Shown: positions 9,505 to 18,438, counted from the stretch's first letter. The stretch: 64,000 nt of DNA from Streptomyces lincolnensis (GCF_021173675.1 NZ_JAIHON010000010.1:62001-126000), one strand, 5' to 3'. Numbers and translations: made by a program. The notes: generated by a model from the letters alone, not told the origin.

Positions 9505-10527
9505 ATGAAGGCAGCGGTTGTCCGAGCCTTCGGCACGCCCCTGGTCATCGAGGACCGGCCGGACCCCGAGCCCGGCCCCGGCCAGGTGCGCGTCCGTGTC
9601 GAGGCCTCCGGGCTGTGCCACACCGACATCCACGCCGCCCACGGCGACTGGCCGGTCCGGCCGAACCCGCCGTTCGTGCCCGGTCACGAGGGTGTCGGCC
9701 TCGTCGAGAAGCTCGGCGACGGGGTCACCTGCCTCTCCGTCGGGCAGCGGGTCGCCGTGCCCTGGCTGGGCAGGGCCTGCGGGCGGTGCGAGCACTGCCT
9801 GTCCGGCTGGGAGACGCTGTGCGAGCAGCAGATCAACACCGGTTACGGCTGCGACGGCGGCCATGCCGAGAAGATGCTCGCCTGGGCCGACTTCGCCCAG
9901 CCGGTGCCCGAGGGCGTCACCGCCGTCGACGCCGCCCCGCTGACCTGCGCCGGAGTGACGACGTACAAGGCGCTCAAGGTCGCCGACGTGCGGCCCACGC
10001 AGCTCGTGGCGATCTCCGGGATCGGCGGACTCGGTCACCTGGCCGTGCAGTACGCGAAGATCGCCGGAGCGCTGGTCGCGGCGATCGACGTCACCGACGA
10101 GAAACTCGAACTCGCCACCGAACTGGGCGCGGACCTCGTCATCGACGCCCGCAAGGACGACGTGGGCGAGGTACTCAAGCGGCACGGCGGCGCGCACGCG
10201 GCGATCGCCCTGGCCGTGAACGAGGCCGCCTTCGCCGCCGTCAACTCCGGACTGCGGCGCGGCGGCAGGCTCGTCATGGTCGCCCTGCCCGCGCACGGCA
10301 CCGTCCAGGTCCCGATCTTCGACACCGTCCTGAACGGCACCAGCGTGATCGGGTCGATCGTCGGTACCCGGCAGGACCTCTCCGAGGTGTTCCAGCTGCA
10401 CGCGGCCGGCCGCACCCGGGTCATCTCCGAGACCCGGCCGCTGGCCTCGGTCAACGAGTCCATCGACGAGGTGCTGCGCGGCCAGGTCAGGGCCCGCATC
10501 GTCTTCGACCTCGGTACCGGACGGTGA
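9505..10527 (+). CDS. adhP: Zinc-dependent alcohol dehydrogenase
   Basis: A 340-residue medium-chain dehydrogenase that interconverts alcohols and aldehydes with NAD(H). Catalytic zinc ligands are visible as Cys38 (GLCHTD) and His61-Glu62 (PGHEGVG); the structural zinc site is Cys92, Cys95, Cys98 and Cys106 (CGRCEHC...LC). The nucleotide-binding turn is GIGGLGH. Length and motifs fit the AdhP/AdhA group of about 340 residues. GAGGAG precedes the ATG. It lies between two USP genes in a tight plus-strand operon controlled by the boxes at 8433. A role in recycling NADH by reducing aldehydes when oxygen is scarce is inferred from context, together with AdhE at 26609. The symbol is by family resemblance. 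Confidence 0.9.
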   Translation: MKAAVVRAFGTPLVIEDRPDPEPGPGQVRVRVEASGLCHTDIHAAHGDWPVRPNPPFVPGHEGVGLVEKLGDGVTCLSVGQRVAVPWLGRACGRCEHCLSGWETLCEQQINTGYGCDGGHAEKMLAWADFAQPVPEGVTAVDAAPLTCAGVTTYKALKVADVRPTQLVAISGIGGLGHLAVQYAKIAGALVAAIDVTDEKLELATELGADLVIDARKDDVGEVLKRHGGAHAAIALAVNEAAFAAVNSGLRRGGRLVMVALPAHGTVQVPIFDTVLNGTSVIGSIVGTRQDLSEVFQLHAAGRTRVISETRPLASVNESIDEVLRGQVRARIVFDLGTGR

Positions 10528-10532
10528 GCGCG

Positions 10533-11405
10533 ATGGAGCTTCCGGTCGTCGTCGGTGTCGACGGCTCCGAGTCGAGTCTGCGGGCCGTCGACTGGGCCGC
10601 CGACGAAGCCGCCCTGCGCGGGGTGCCGCTGCGGCTGGTGTTCGCCTCCCTGTGGGAGCACTACGAGGGCTCCCAGCTGGCCGAGGCCCTGGGCAAGCAG
10701 TCCGAGCGGGTACGGGCGCAGAACATCATGGACTCCGTGGCCCTGCGCGCCCACCGCCGTCAGGCCGACGTGAAGGTCTCCACTCATGTGGAGCCCGAGG
10801 AACCCGACTACGTGTTGGTGCGGGAAAGCCGCAGCGCCTCCCTGCTGGTGACGGGCAACCGCGGCCGCACCGGCCTCGCCGAGGCGCTGCTGGGCTCCGT
10901 GAGCCTGACCGTCGCCGGGCACGCGCACTGCCCGATGGTCGTCGTGCGGGGCGACCACGACGACCGGACCCTGCCAGGGACGTACGACCGCATCGTCCTG
11001 GGTGTCGGTGAGGGGCCGACGGCCCCCGTGGCGGTGCGTTTCGCCGTCGAGGAGGCACAACGACGCCGAGTGCCGGTGGAAGCGCTGCGGGCCTGGCGAT
11101 GCCCCGCGCACGAGAGCACCGACCATCCGCTGCTGACCGGGGAGCCGGCCCGCCTGCACGAGCAGCGGGCCGTGGAAGACCTGGAAGCAGCGCTCAAGGA
11201 AGTTCCCGCCGACGTCGACCTGCGGCGCCGTACGGTCGAGGGCCACCCCCGGACCGTGCTGGTCGAGGCCTCGCACCGCGCCGGCCTCCTGGTGATCGGG
11301 GCCCGGCGCGGACAACGGCACTTCGGGCTGCAACTGGGCCGGGTGGCCCACGGCGTCCTGCACCACTCCGCCTGCCCGGTCGCCATCGTGCCCGAACGGG
11401 CATGA
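10533..11405 (+). CDS. Tandem universal stress protein (USP)
   Basis: A 290-residue double USP. The first domain carries the full ATP loop GNRGRTGLAEALLGSV; in the second the corresponding GARRGQRHFGLQLGRV has lost the second Gly and the terminal Ser. The start ATG 10533 is favoured because the close paralogue at 40312 begins with the same MELP-VVGVDGSESS; a GTG at 10524 that overlaps the previous stop is an alternative and would give translational coupling. It ends only 16 bp from the convergent PPK2 gene. Confidence 0.92.
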   Translation: MELPVVVGVDGSESSLRAVDWAADEAALRGVPLRLVFASLWEHYEGSQLAEALGKQSERVRAQNIMDSVALRAHRRQADVKVSTHVEPEEPDYVLVRESRSASLLVTGNRGRTGLAEALLGSVSLTVAGHAHCPMVVVRGDHDDRTLPGTYDRIVLGVGEGPTAPVAVRFAVEEAQRRRVPVEALRAWRCPAHESTDHPLLTGEPARLHEQRAVEDLEAALKEVPADVDLRRRTVEGHPRTVLVEASHRAGLLVIGARRGQRHFGLQLGRVAHGVLHHSACPVAIVPERA

Positions 11406-11421
11406 CCGCGGAGACCGGCTC

Positions 11422-12225
11422 TCAGAGACTCGCCGCGTGATCGGGGACGTAGGTCTGCAGATCGCGCGGCGGGCGCTCGTAGCCGGTCGACCTCGGCCGC
11501 TCCGGCAGTTCCAGGACCGGAGGCGGCACGTCGTGGTACGGCACCGAACCCAACAGGTGGGCGATCATGTTCAGACGCGCCCGGCGCTTGTCGTCGCTCT
11601 CCACGACGTACCACGGCGCCTCCGAGACGTCGGTGTGCACCAGCATCTCGTCCTTGGCCCGGGAGTACGCCTCCCAGCGGGTGAGCGACTCCAGGTCCAT
11701 CGGCGAGAGCTTCCAGCGCCGCAGCGGGTCCTCCAGGCGCTTGCGAAACCGCTCCTGCTGCTCGGTGTCGCTCACCGAGAACCAGTACTTGCGCAGCACG
11801 ATCCCGTCCTCCACCAGCATCCGCTCGAAGATCGGGCACTGGCGCAGGAACAGCTGGTACTCCTCCTTGGTGCAGAAGCCCATCACGTGCTCGACACCGG
11901 CCCGGTTGTACCAGGACCGGTCGAACAGCACGATCTCCCCGGCGGCCGGCAGATGCTCGACGTAGCGCTGGAAGTACCACTGGGTGCGCTCGCGCTCGGT
12001 CGGCTTCGGCAGCGCCGCGATCCGTGCGACCCGGGGGTTGAGGTGCTCGGCGACCCGCTTGATGGTGCCGCCCTTGCCCGCCGCGTCCCGGCCCTCGAAG
12101 ACCACGACCAAGCGGACGCCCTCCGCCCGCACCCACTCCTGGAGCTTCACCAACTCCGTCTGAAGCCGCAGCAGTTCCTGCTCGTACACCTTGCGCGGCA
12201 CCCTCGCCGCGTCCCTGCCGGCCAT
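11422..12225 (-). CDS. ppk2: Polyphosphate kinase 2 (PPK2)
   Basis: A 267-residue single-domain PPK2, which transfers phosphate between polyphosphate and nucleoside mono- or diphosphates. The Walker A is FEGRDAAGKGGTI (near residue 45), the lid and Walker B region contains LFDRSWYNRAGVE (near 125), and LRKYWFSVS and RWEAYSRAKDEM are further family signatures. Length fits one-domain PPK2 enzymes; class (ADP or AMP acceptor) cannot be read with certainty. It faces the preceding USP and stands next to the divergent USP at 12517. In this setting it could recharge nucleotides from stored polyphosphate when respiration is limited, which is inference. Confidence 0.94.
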   Translation of the reverse strand: MAGRDAARVPRKVYEQELLRLQTELVKLQEWVRAEGVRLVVVFEGRDAAGKGGTIKRVAEHLNPRVARIAALPKPTERERTQWYFQRYVEHLPAAGEIVLFDRSWYNRAGVEHVMGFCTKEEYQLFLRQCPIFERMLVEDGIVLRKYWFSVSDTEQQERFRKRLEDPLRRWKLSPMDLESLTRWEAYSRAKDEMLVHTDVSEAPWYVVESDDKRRARLNMIAHLLGSVPYHDVPPPVLELPERPRSTGYERPPRDLQTYVPDHAASL

Positions 12226-12432
12226 GCCGCCTCCACCACCCGATGACCCGCCCTCGGAGCCATCCCCAGTCCACGGTCGAACACCAGAACGTCACCGTAC
12301 GTTCCGACGACGACCTGCGCACCCCGGACGCGCACCGGCGAGCACCTCCACGTCGTGCGGGGCCGGACGGACTCCGGCGGCGGGTGATCCGGCCGCCCCG
12401 GTCGGCGTGACCGATCCGGCCGTTCTCCGGCG

Positions 12433-12446
12433 GGGCCGTACGGCCC
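12433..12446. promoter_or_regulatory. DosR/OsdR-like box in a perfect 16-bp palindrome
   Basis: GGGCCGTACGGCCC is self-complementary and extends to a 16-bp perfect palindrome (12432-12447). It lies 70 bp before the ATG of the plus-strand USP and 207 bp from the divergent PPK2 start. A weaker half-matching copy is present near 12360. Confidence 0.7.
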
Positions 12447-12516
12447 CTGTTCGCCAGGCCGTCGGGGCAGCAGTCTCGACATCGGAACGAGCAGCCCGGA
12501 GCCAGGAGGCGCGCAC

Positions 12517-13428
12517 ATGGTTCGGTACGTTGTCGCGGGAGTCGACGCATCCCCGGAAAGTCTCGCCGCCGCCCACTGGGCGGCTCGGGAGGCGCTGCGA
12601 CGCGGCGCCCCCTTGCGGATCGTGCACGTCTGGCAGTGGCACCCGCACCCCTCCACCGCCGTGCCCCTGGGTACGGCCCAGCGTGACTGGGCCGAGCGGA
12701 CACTGAACGGCGTCGTCGCCGGCGTCCGTGCCGCGCACCCGGAGCTGGAGATCGTCGACCACCTGGTGAGGTCGGACTCCGTCGTCACCGCGCTGGTCGC
12801 GGCGGCCGACGAGGCGGAGGTGTCGGTGCTCGGTTCCCAAGGGCTGGGCGCCTTCGCCGGGTTCGTGGTCGGCTCGGTCTCCCAACGCGTGGTCGCGCGC
12901 TCTACGCGCCCCGTCGTGGTCGTACGAGCGGGCGCGACCGCGGCGGACGACCACCTGCCGGTGGCCGACGGGATCTCGCCCGACGAGATCCCGGACATCC
13001 CCAGCCGAGACGTCGTCCTCGGCCTCGACACCGGCCACCCCTGCGACGAGCTGATCGAGTTCGCGTTCCAGTCCGCCCGCCGCTACGGCGCCACACTGCA
13101 CGTGCTGCACGTCTACGGCGCCTCGGGCCAACTCACGGATGACGCCGGGCCGGGTCCGGCACCTGGACCGGAGCTGCTGGCCCGACACGAACACGCCGTC
13201 GTCGCGACCCTGCGTTCATGGGGCGCGAAGTTTCCGGACGTGTCCGTGGTGGAGACCGTACGGGAGGGGCGGGTGGCCGGCGAACTCGTGCGCGCCTGTT
13301 CCGGAGCGTCCCTCGCCGTCGTGGGCCGCCGTACTCGCGCAGGTCGTCCGGGTGGCCACATCGGGCCGGTGACCCACGCGGTGCTGCACCACGTCCGCTG
13401 CCCGGTGGCGGTCGTGCCGCACGACTGA
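12517..13428 (+). CDS. Tandem universal stress protein (USP)
   Basis: A 303-residue double USP. Domain 1 (about 1-140) has the ATP loop GSQGLGAFAGFVVGSV; domain 2 ends in GRRTRAGRPGGHIGPV, without the second loop Gly. CCAGGAGG precedes the ATG. Downstream lies a convergent gene 99 bp away. The perfect palindromic box at 12433 indicates induction with the rest of the island. Confidence 0.92.
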   Translation: MVRYVVAGVDASPESLAAAHWAAREALRRGAPLRIVHVWQWHPHPSTAVPLGTAQRDWAERTLNGVVAGVRAAHPELEIVDHLVRSDSVVTALVAAADEAEVSVLGSQGLGAFAGFVVGSVSQRVVARSTRPVVVVRAGATAADDHLPVADGISPDEIPDIPSRDVVLGLDTGHPCDELIEFAFQSARRYGATLHVLHVYGASGQLTDDAGPGPAPGPELLARHEHAVVATLRSWGAKFPDVSVVETVREGRVAGELVRACSGASLAVVGRRTRAGRPGGHIGPVTHAVLHHVRCPVAVVPHD

Positions 13429-13527
13429 ACAAGGGTGTGCGCTGTGGGGAGGGAGAGGGACGGGGACCTGGCGCCGGACGTCCGCGGTCTGCGGCGCACC
13501 GGCCGGCGCCGCTCGGTCCGGCACGGG

Positions 13528-14097
13528 TCAGCTCGTCCGCTGGCTCCACAGCGGGCCGACCAGATCCCACTCCTCGCTCCAGCGGGCGATGCGGCGCCGG
13601 TCGAGTCCCCAGCGCGCGGCCCTCCCGGCACCGAACGCCGCCCCGGTCACGGCGAGGGCGGCGACGGCCCCCAGGAAGCCAGCCTCCAGGACCGCGTTCG
13701 TGGGGCTGGGCGGTGCGGTGGTCAGGTTCCCCTGCCGGTCCGTCCAGACCACGATCCTGGATCCGGCCTTCTGGCCGGATTTCACCAGGGTGCTGTCGGT
13801 GCGGGTGGAGCCGTCCGGGGTCGTCCACCGGACCTTCGCCACCGCCCGGTAGCTCTTCGCCGAGGCGGACGCGGTGTCGGCGAGGAGTACGGCCCGTACC
13901 GAGGTCCGCTCCGCGCGCTGCTGTGAGAAGACCTCGTCCGCGGCCCCGGCCGTCAACGTGCCGGCGAGCGTGCCGCCCACGACGGCGATCACCCACACGG
14001 TCAGCACGAGCCACGCCTCGAGAACGTCGTCACGTCGCCGCAGCGGGCTGTTCCGCCACCGCCACAGCCTCTTCGTCGTACGCCTGCCTTCGCGCAT
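13528..14097 (-). CDS. Rv1733c-like membrane protein (copy 1)
   Basis: A 189-residue protein with an N-terminal basic segment (KRLWRWRNSPLRRRDD), one transmembrane helix near residues 30-50 (LVLTVWVIAVVGGTLAG), an extracytoplasmic part containing VRWTTPDGSTRTDSTLV, and a second helix near 140-165. This two-helix architecture and the RWTxPDG motif match the streptomycete Rv1733c family; Rv1733c is a DosR-regulated mycobacterial antigen of unknown function. The ATG at 14097 is chosen because GGGAGG lies 9 nt upstream; the frame stays open 12 codons further. The paralogue is at 25196. Confidence 0.85.
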   Translation of the reverse strand: MREGRRTTKRLWRWRNSPLRRRDDVLEAWLVLTVWVIAVVGGTLAGTLTAGAADEVFSQQRAERTSVRAVLLADTASASAKSYRAVAKVRWTTPDGSTRTDSTLVKSGQKAGSRIVVWTDRQGNLTTAPPSPTNAVLEAGFLGAVAALAVTGAAFGAGRAARWGLDRRRIARWSEEWDLVGPLWSQRTS

Positions 14098-14216
14098 CGC
14101 CACGCACCTCCCGGTCACGGTCACTGTCAGCAAGGTGGCATCGGGGCCCCGGCCGTGGCATGGGCCGACCAGGCGGCCGGTGAGGGCCGAACGGGGGCCA
14201 AGTCCGGAGTCGCCAA

Positions 14217-14230
14217 GGGCCGTTCAGCCC
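14217..14230. promoter_or_regulatory. DosR/OsdR-like box
   Basis: GGGCCGTTCAGCCC, identical to the copy at 7629. It lies 120 bp before the minus-strand Rv1733c-like gene and may serve it. Half-matching copies GGGCCGACCAGGCG (14162) and GGGCCGAACGGGGG (14184), 22 bp apart, lie closer to that gene. Confidence 0.55.
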
Positions 14231-14285
14231 CCCATCGCCCACCGAGCCGGCGCACCGGCAGGCTTTCGGCGCCGCGGCCCGCACT

Positions 14286-14320
14286 GCCCTGGTCGGCCAC
14301 CGGCGAGGGACCATCGGCCC
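14286..14320. promoter_or_regulatory. DosR/OsdR-like box pair upstream of the Acg gene
   Basis: The strong copy GGGACCATCGGCCC (14307) is embedded in a longer inverted repeat (GGCGAG...CTCGCC), and a weak copy starts exactly 21 bp upstream at 14286. The strong copy ends 72 bp before the ATG. The Acg paralogue at 30123 has the same arrangement at nearly the same distance. Confidence 0.65.
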
Positions 14321-14392
14321 CTCGCCATGCGGCCGCCGTACTCCCACGCTCGAAGGCATCGGTACTGTCCGACGCCCCACGGGAGGTGCGCC

Positions 14393-15388
14393 ATGCGAAC
14401 CGTGACTCTGGATGCCGCGACCCTCGAAGCCTGTGTCTCGGCGGCGGTGGCCGCGCCCTCGTACTTCAACACCCAGCCGTGGCGCTACCGGCTGGACCCC
14501 GACACCGTGACCTTCGAGGTACGCGCCGCACCGGAGCGGAGCCTGCGCCACGCGGATCCCACGGGCCGCGCCCTGCACCTGTCGGTGGGCGCGTCCGTGT
14601 TCAACCTCCGTGTCGCGGTGGCCCACTTCGGGTGGTCACCCGTCGTACGCCTGCTGCCCGACTGCGACGAACCCGGTCTGCTGGCGACCGTCCGGCTGAC
14701 GACGCCCGGCCGTCGGCCCGGAGCAAGCCATCGCCGTGACCTGTACGCCGCGATCTGGCGCAGGCACAGCAGCAGGTTCCCCTTCTCCGACCGCCCACTC
14801 CCTCCGGCGGTCCGTGCCGAACTCGGCGAAGCCGCCCACGCGGAGGGAGCGTCCCTCGCGTTCCCCGAGGCGGTCGAGACGACGCGCCTGCTGCGGCTGT
14901 CCGCCGAGGCCGAGCGGCGCAACCGCGCCGCCCCCGATCGCAGTGTGGAGAGCCGACGCTGGGTGCACGCGGCTCGGGACGACCGGGCGGACATCGGTAT
15001 CCCGTCGGACACCCTCGGACGGCAGGACGCGCGGGAACGCATTCCGATGCGTGACTTCACCGCGCAGCGGCACCCCGAACGGCTGCTCGCCCAGGACTTC
15101 GAGACCGCCCCCGCCATCGCGCTGCTCACCACCGGGCACGACCGCCGCACCGACTGGCTGCACGCCGGCCAGGCCCTCGAGCACGTCCTGCTGGTGGCCA
15201 CGGCCCACGGACTGCGCGCGTCCCTGCTGCACCAGCCCATGGAGTGGCCGGACCTGCGCCGGGACCTGAGCCCCGTACCGGATCACACCGGGCACGCCCA
15301 GATACTGATCCGACTCGGCTACGGCCCGGAAGGCCCCGCCACTCCGCGGCGCGACCCGCGAGCGGTGCTCGACCCGGAACCGCCGTGA
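14393..15388 (+). CDS. Acg-family nitroreductase-like flavoprotein (copy 1)
   Basis: A 331-residue member of the Acg family (double nitroreductase-like fold; Rv2032/Acg and relatives are DosR-regulated). Recognisable blocks are AAPSYFNTQPWRYRL near residue 22, RRHSSRFPFSDRPLP near 125, RDFTAQRHPERL near 220 and WLHAGQALEHVLL near 262. Mycobacterial Acg binds FMN tightly and may store flavin rather than act as a reductase. GGGAGG lies 7 nt before the ATG. Two paralogues are at 30123 and 44808, the first very similar. It is followed at 116 bp by a dehydrogenase with its own boxes. Confidence 0.9.
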   Translation: MRTVTLDAATLEACVSAAVAAPSYFNTQPWRYRLDPDTVTFEVRAAPERSLRHADPTGRALHLSVGASVFNLRVAVAHFGWSPVVRLLPDCDEPGLLATVRLTTPGRRPGASHRRDLYAAIWRRHSSRFPFSDRPLPPAVRAELGEAAHAEGASLAFPEAVETTRLLRLSAEAERRNRAAPDRSVESRRWVHAARDDRADIGIPSDTLGRQDARERIPMRDFTAQRHPERLLAQDFETAPAIALLTTGHDRRTDWLHAGQALEHVLLVATAHGLRASLLHQPMEWPDLRRDLSPVPDHTGHAQILIRLGYGPEGPATPRRDPRAVLDPEPP

Positions 15389-15392
15389 CCCG

Positions 15393-15427
15393 GGCCCCCT
15401 CGGCGCCGAACGGGGGCCGACCGGCCC
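15393..15427. promoter_or_regulatory. Paired DosR/OsdR-like boxes, 21 bp apart
   Basis: GGCCCCCTCGGCGC (15393, 8 of 10 positions) and GGGCCGACCGGCCC (15414, 10 of 10) lie in the gap before the zinc dehydrogenase, ending 76 bp before its ATG. Confidence 0.65.
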
Positions 15428-15503
15428 AAGCGAACGCGGAGCACCCGGTACAGGCTGGACATGTGGGGCCCTCCCGGCTCCGCCGGAACGAGGAGGAACG
15501 GTC

Positions 15504-16574
15504 ATGAAGGGCTTCGTCTACCTCGGCGCCGGCCAGTCCGCCTGGCAGGACGTCCCGGATCCCGCGATCAAGGAACCGACCGACGTGATCGTGCGCGTGG
15601 ACGCGGTCACCATCTGCGGAACGGACCTGCACATCCTCGAGGGAGACGTGCCCGAGGTGCGCCCCGGCACGGTCCTGGGCCACGAGGCGGTCGGCGAGAT
15701 CGTCGAGACCGGCAGCGACGTCCGCACCGTACGGCCGGGCGACCGGGTCCTGGTCTCCTGCATCACCGCCTGCGGCCGCTGCCGCTACTGCCGCGAAGGG
15801 GCGTACGGCCAGTGCCTGGGGGGCGGGGGCTGGATCCTCGGCCACCTCGTCGACGGCACGCAGGCCGAGTACGTGCGCGTACCCCACGCCGACCTCTCCG
15901 TGCACCCGTTGCCCGCGACCCTGGACTCCCGGGACGCCGTGCTGCTGGCCGACATCTTCCCGACGGCCTACGAGGTCGGCGTGCTCAACGGACACGTGCG
16001 GCCCGGCGACACCGTCGCCGTCGTCGGCGCCGGACCGATCGGGCTGGCCGCGGTCGTCACGGCCCGGCTGTACACACCGGAACGGATCCTCGTGGTGGAC
16101 CCGGCCGTGTCCCGGCTGGACGCCGCCCGCCGGCTCGGTGCCGACGCCGTGGCGACCCTCGACGACGATCCCGCGCAACTGGTCCGGGACCTCACCGACG
16201 GCCTCGGTGCCGACGTGGTCATCGAGGCGGTGGGCGTCCCCGAGAGCTTCGAGATGTGCACGCGCATGGTGCGGCCCGGCGGACACGTGGCGAACGTCGG
16301 CGTGCACGGCAGGCCCGCGACGCTGCACCTGGAAGACCTGTGGATCAAGAACGTGACGATCACGACCGGGCTGGTGGACACCTCGTCCACGCCGACCCTG
16401 CTGCGGATGGCCACAGCCGGCCGGCTGCCCACCTCGTCGCTGGTCACCCACTCCTTCCCGCTCCAACACATGGAGGAGGCGTACGACGTCTTCTCCCGCG
16501 CGGCCGACACCGGCGCGCTCAAGGTCGTGCTCGGCGGGACACGGCACGACACCCTGGCCGTTCCGGCGGCCTGA
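15504..16574 (+). CDS. Zinc-dependent alcohol dehydrogenase family protein
   Basis: A 356-residue medium-chain dehydrogenase distinct from the one at 9505. Catalytic zinc ligands are Cys38 (ICGTDLH) and His60-Glu61 (LGHEAVG); the structural zinc cluster is CGRCRYC followed by a fourth Cys in GQCLGG. The NAD(P) turn is VGAGPIGLA (near residue 170) with a binding pocket Asp in LVVDPAVSRL. GAGGAACGG lies before the ATG. Substrate cannot be read; the family includes alcohol, formaldehyde and threonine-type dehydrogenases. The HTH-PPOX gene begins 21 bp downstream, so the two are co-transcribed. Confidence 0.9.
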   Translation: MKGFVYLGAGQSAWQDVPDPAIKEPTDVIVRVDAVTICGTDLHILEGDVPEVRPGTVLGHEAVGEIVETGSDVRTVRPGDRVLVSCITACGRCRYCREGAYGQCLGGGGWILGHLVDGTQAEYVRVPHADLSVHPLPATLDSRDAVLLADIFPTAYEVGVLNGHVRPGDTVAVVGAGPIGLAAVVTARLYTPERILVVDPAVSRLDAARRLGADAVATLDDDPAQLVRDLTDGLGADVVIEAVGVPESFEMCTRMVRPGGHVANVGVHGRPATLHLEDLWIKNVTITTGLVDTSSTPTLLRMATAGRLPTSSLVTHSFPLQHMEEAYDVFSRAADTGALKVVLGGTRHDTLAVPAA

Positions 16575-16595
16575 GGACGCAAGGAGGCGAGAGCC

Positions 16596-17297
16596 GTGCT
16601 CGAACAGGCACCGGCCGCCACGGCGACGCCGTCGGTCGACTCCGCACGCGGTGACCTCGGGCGGCGGCTCGCGCGCCGACGCACCGAACTCGGTCTGAGC
16701 CGACGGGAGGTGGCCGCCCGGGCGGGCATGGACCCCGGCTACCTCCGCTACCTGGAGGAGACCTCCACCGCGGCCCCCGGCACCAGCGCGCTCATGCGGC
16801 TCGCCGGTGCCCTGAGGACCACCCTGACCGCGCTCACCGGCGGCGACGCCGAACGCCCGCCCGGCCTGGGACAGGCATCCCGCGCGCCGGAGTTCGTGGC
16901 GCTGGACGTCGAGGAGTGCCGGCGGAGGCTGTCGACACACGGCGTGGGCCGGCTCGCGGCGCTCACGTCCGAGGGACAGACGGTCCTGCCGGTCAACTAC
17001 AGCGTCGTGGACGGCGCGATCGTCTTCAGGACGGCCCCCCACTCCCTGCTCGCACAAGTACTCGGAGCCAGGGTCGCCTTCGAGGTCGACCACATCGACG
17101 ACACCTTCAGCAAGGGCTGGAGCGTCCTGGTCCGCGGGCCCGCACAACAGGTGACGGACCCCGCCGCCGTGCGCCGGCTGGCGGCCCACGCGTACAGCAG
17201 CCCCTGGGCGGGCGGTCGACGGGACCTGTGGGTGCGCGTCGAACCGGACGACATCACCGGCCGGCTGATCAGGGAGCGGTCCTTCGACGGCAGGTGA
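16596..17297 (+). CDS. Helix-turn-helix / PPOX-fold fusion protein (copy 1)
   Basis: A 233-residue fusion: an XRE-type helix-turn-helix (about residues 22-78, LGRRLARRRTELGLSRREVAARAG) followed by a pyridoxamine-5'-phosphate-oxidase-like split-barrel (about 95-225, with STHGVGRLA, LPVNYSVVDGAIVFRT and GWSVLVRGPA). The split barrel binds FMN, F420 or heme in relatives, so this may be a redox- or flavin-responsive DNA-binding protein; that is inference. The start is GTG with AAGGAGG 8 nt upstream. A homologue with the same domain order is at 62859. Confidence 0.87.
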   Translation: MLEQAPAATATPSVDSARGDLGRRLARRRTELGLSRREVAARAGMDPGYLRYLEETSTAAPGTSALMRLAGALRTTLTALTGGDAERPPGLGQASRAPEFVALDVEECRRRLSTHGVGRLAALTSEGQTVLPVNYSVVDGAIVFRTAPHSLLAQVLGARVAFEVDHIDDTFSKGWSVLVRGPAQQVTDPAAVRRLAAHAYSSPWAGGRRDLWVRVEPDDITGRLIRERSFDGR

Positions 17298-17393
17298 GCG
17301 AACCCGCTGCCGCGCCGGTCGCTCCGTGCTGCGGACTGCCCCGGGGTGAGCGTCGGACGGCGGTCGGGCGGCGCGGCGGTGGGCGGCGAGATC

Positions 17394-17428
17394 AGGACCG
17401 TCCGGCGGAACTTCGGGACCTGTGGCCC
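17394..17428. promoter_or_regulatory. Paired DosR/OsdR-like boxes, 21 bp apart
   Basis: AGGACCGTCCGGCG (17394) and GGGACCTGTGGCCC (17415) have starts 21 bp apart; the second ends 56 bp before the USP ATG. Both use the GGAC form, closer to the mycobacterial GGGAC consensus. Confidence 0.62.
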
Positions 17429-17484
17429 CTCCTGCCACAGGGCCGCGGGCGGCGACAGTGGAGCACGTCCTGAAGGAGGCCCAC

Positions 17485-18372
17485 ATGTCCCGCACCGTAA
17501 CCGCCGGCCTGGACGGCTCAGCCGAGAGCGTCGCCGCCGCCGACTGGGCCGCCCGCGAAGCCCTGCTGCGGTCGCTCCCGCTTCGTCTCGTGCACGCCGG
17601 AGACCAACCGCCGTACGGCTACGTGCCGTTCGCGGGCGAGACCGTCGCACCGCCCGATGTGGACCGGGCCGCGAGCATGCTGCACGAGGTCGGAGTGTCG
17701 CTCACCCGCCGTCACCCCGGCCTGCTCGTCACCTCCGGTCGTCCGGCCGGCCGCCCGGCGGTCGCGCTGACCGAGGCCGCGAGTGAGGCGGAGGTACTGG
17801 TGCTCGGCTCGCGGGGCCTGGGCCGGGCCGCCGGACACCTGCTCGGTTCCGTGGCGTCGGCCGTCGTGGCCCGGGCCGAGCAGCCGGTGGTCCTGGTACG
17901 GGTCGCGGACGAGCGGCGACCGGACGACGCGGGGACCGCAACGGCCTTCCCGGCGGATCCGTATCGAGACGTCGCTGTCGGCCTGGACCTGCACGACCCT
18001 CCGGCCGACACCGTCCTGGAGTTCGCCTTCGACGCGGCCGCACGACGCGGCGGCACCCTGCGGGTCATCCATGGCTGGAGTCCCTCCGCCACCCGGGCTG
18101 GACGCGGACCGGAGGAACCGGACGTGGAACACGGCGAGTTGCTCACCGACGCCCTGCGGCCGTGGCGGGAGAAGTTCCCCCAGGTCGAGGTGGCCGAGGA
18201 ACCGGTGATCGGTACCGCGGGAGCACACCTGGTGGACGCCTCCCACCATGTCTCACTCGTCGTCGTGGGCCGCGGTCGCCGCTCCGCACCGCTGGGCCCC
18301 CGCATCGGCCCGGTGACCCATCAGGTCCTGCGGGAGGCGGTCGCGCCGGTCGCGGTGGTGCCCCACGACTGA
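17485..18372 (+). CDS. Tandem universal stress protein (USP)
   Basis: A 295-residue double USP. Domain 1 keeps the ATP loop GSRGLGRAAGHLLGSV; domain 2 ends GRGRRSAPLGPRIGPV, where the loop is degenerate. AAGGAGG lies 6 nt before the ATG. After the stop comes a set of 16-bp tandem repeats (18375-18438) and then a convergent PPOX gene. Confidence 0.92.
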   Translation: MSRTVTAGLDGSAESVAAADWAAREALLRSLPLRLVHAGDQPPYGYVPFAGETVAPPDVDRAASMLHEVGVSLTRRHPGLLVTSGRPAGRPAVALTEAASEAEVLVLGSRGLGRAAGHLLGSVASAVVARAEQPVVLVRVADERRPDDAGTATAFPADPYRDVAVGLDLHDPPADTVLEFAFDAAARRGGTLRVIHGWSPSATRAGRGPEEPDVEHGELLTDALRPWREKFPQVEVAEEPVIGTAGAHLVDASHHVSLVVVGRGRRSAPLGPRIGPVTHQVLREAVAPVAVVPHD

Positions 18373-18374
18373 GC

Positions 18375-18438
18375 CACGGCCCTGTGAAATCACGGCCCCG
18401 CGAAGTCACGGCACTGCGAAGCCATGCCCCGCGAACTG
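18375..18438. repeat. Four imperfect 16-bp tandem repeats
   Basis: Four consecutive units start at 18375, 18391, 18407 and 18423, with consensus close to CACGGCCCCGCGAAGT. The first begins 2 bp after the USP stop and the last ends 28 bp before the stop of the convergent PPOX gene. Length is too short and spacer-free for a CRISPR array. Confidence 0.8.

Noticed and set aside
18375..18438. Possible CRISPR array
   Set aside because: Units are 16 bp, contiguous, imperfect and without spacers; no cas gene is visible.
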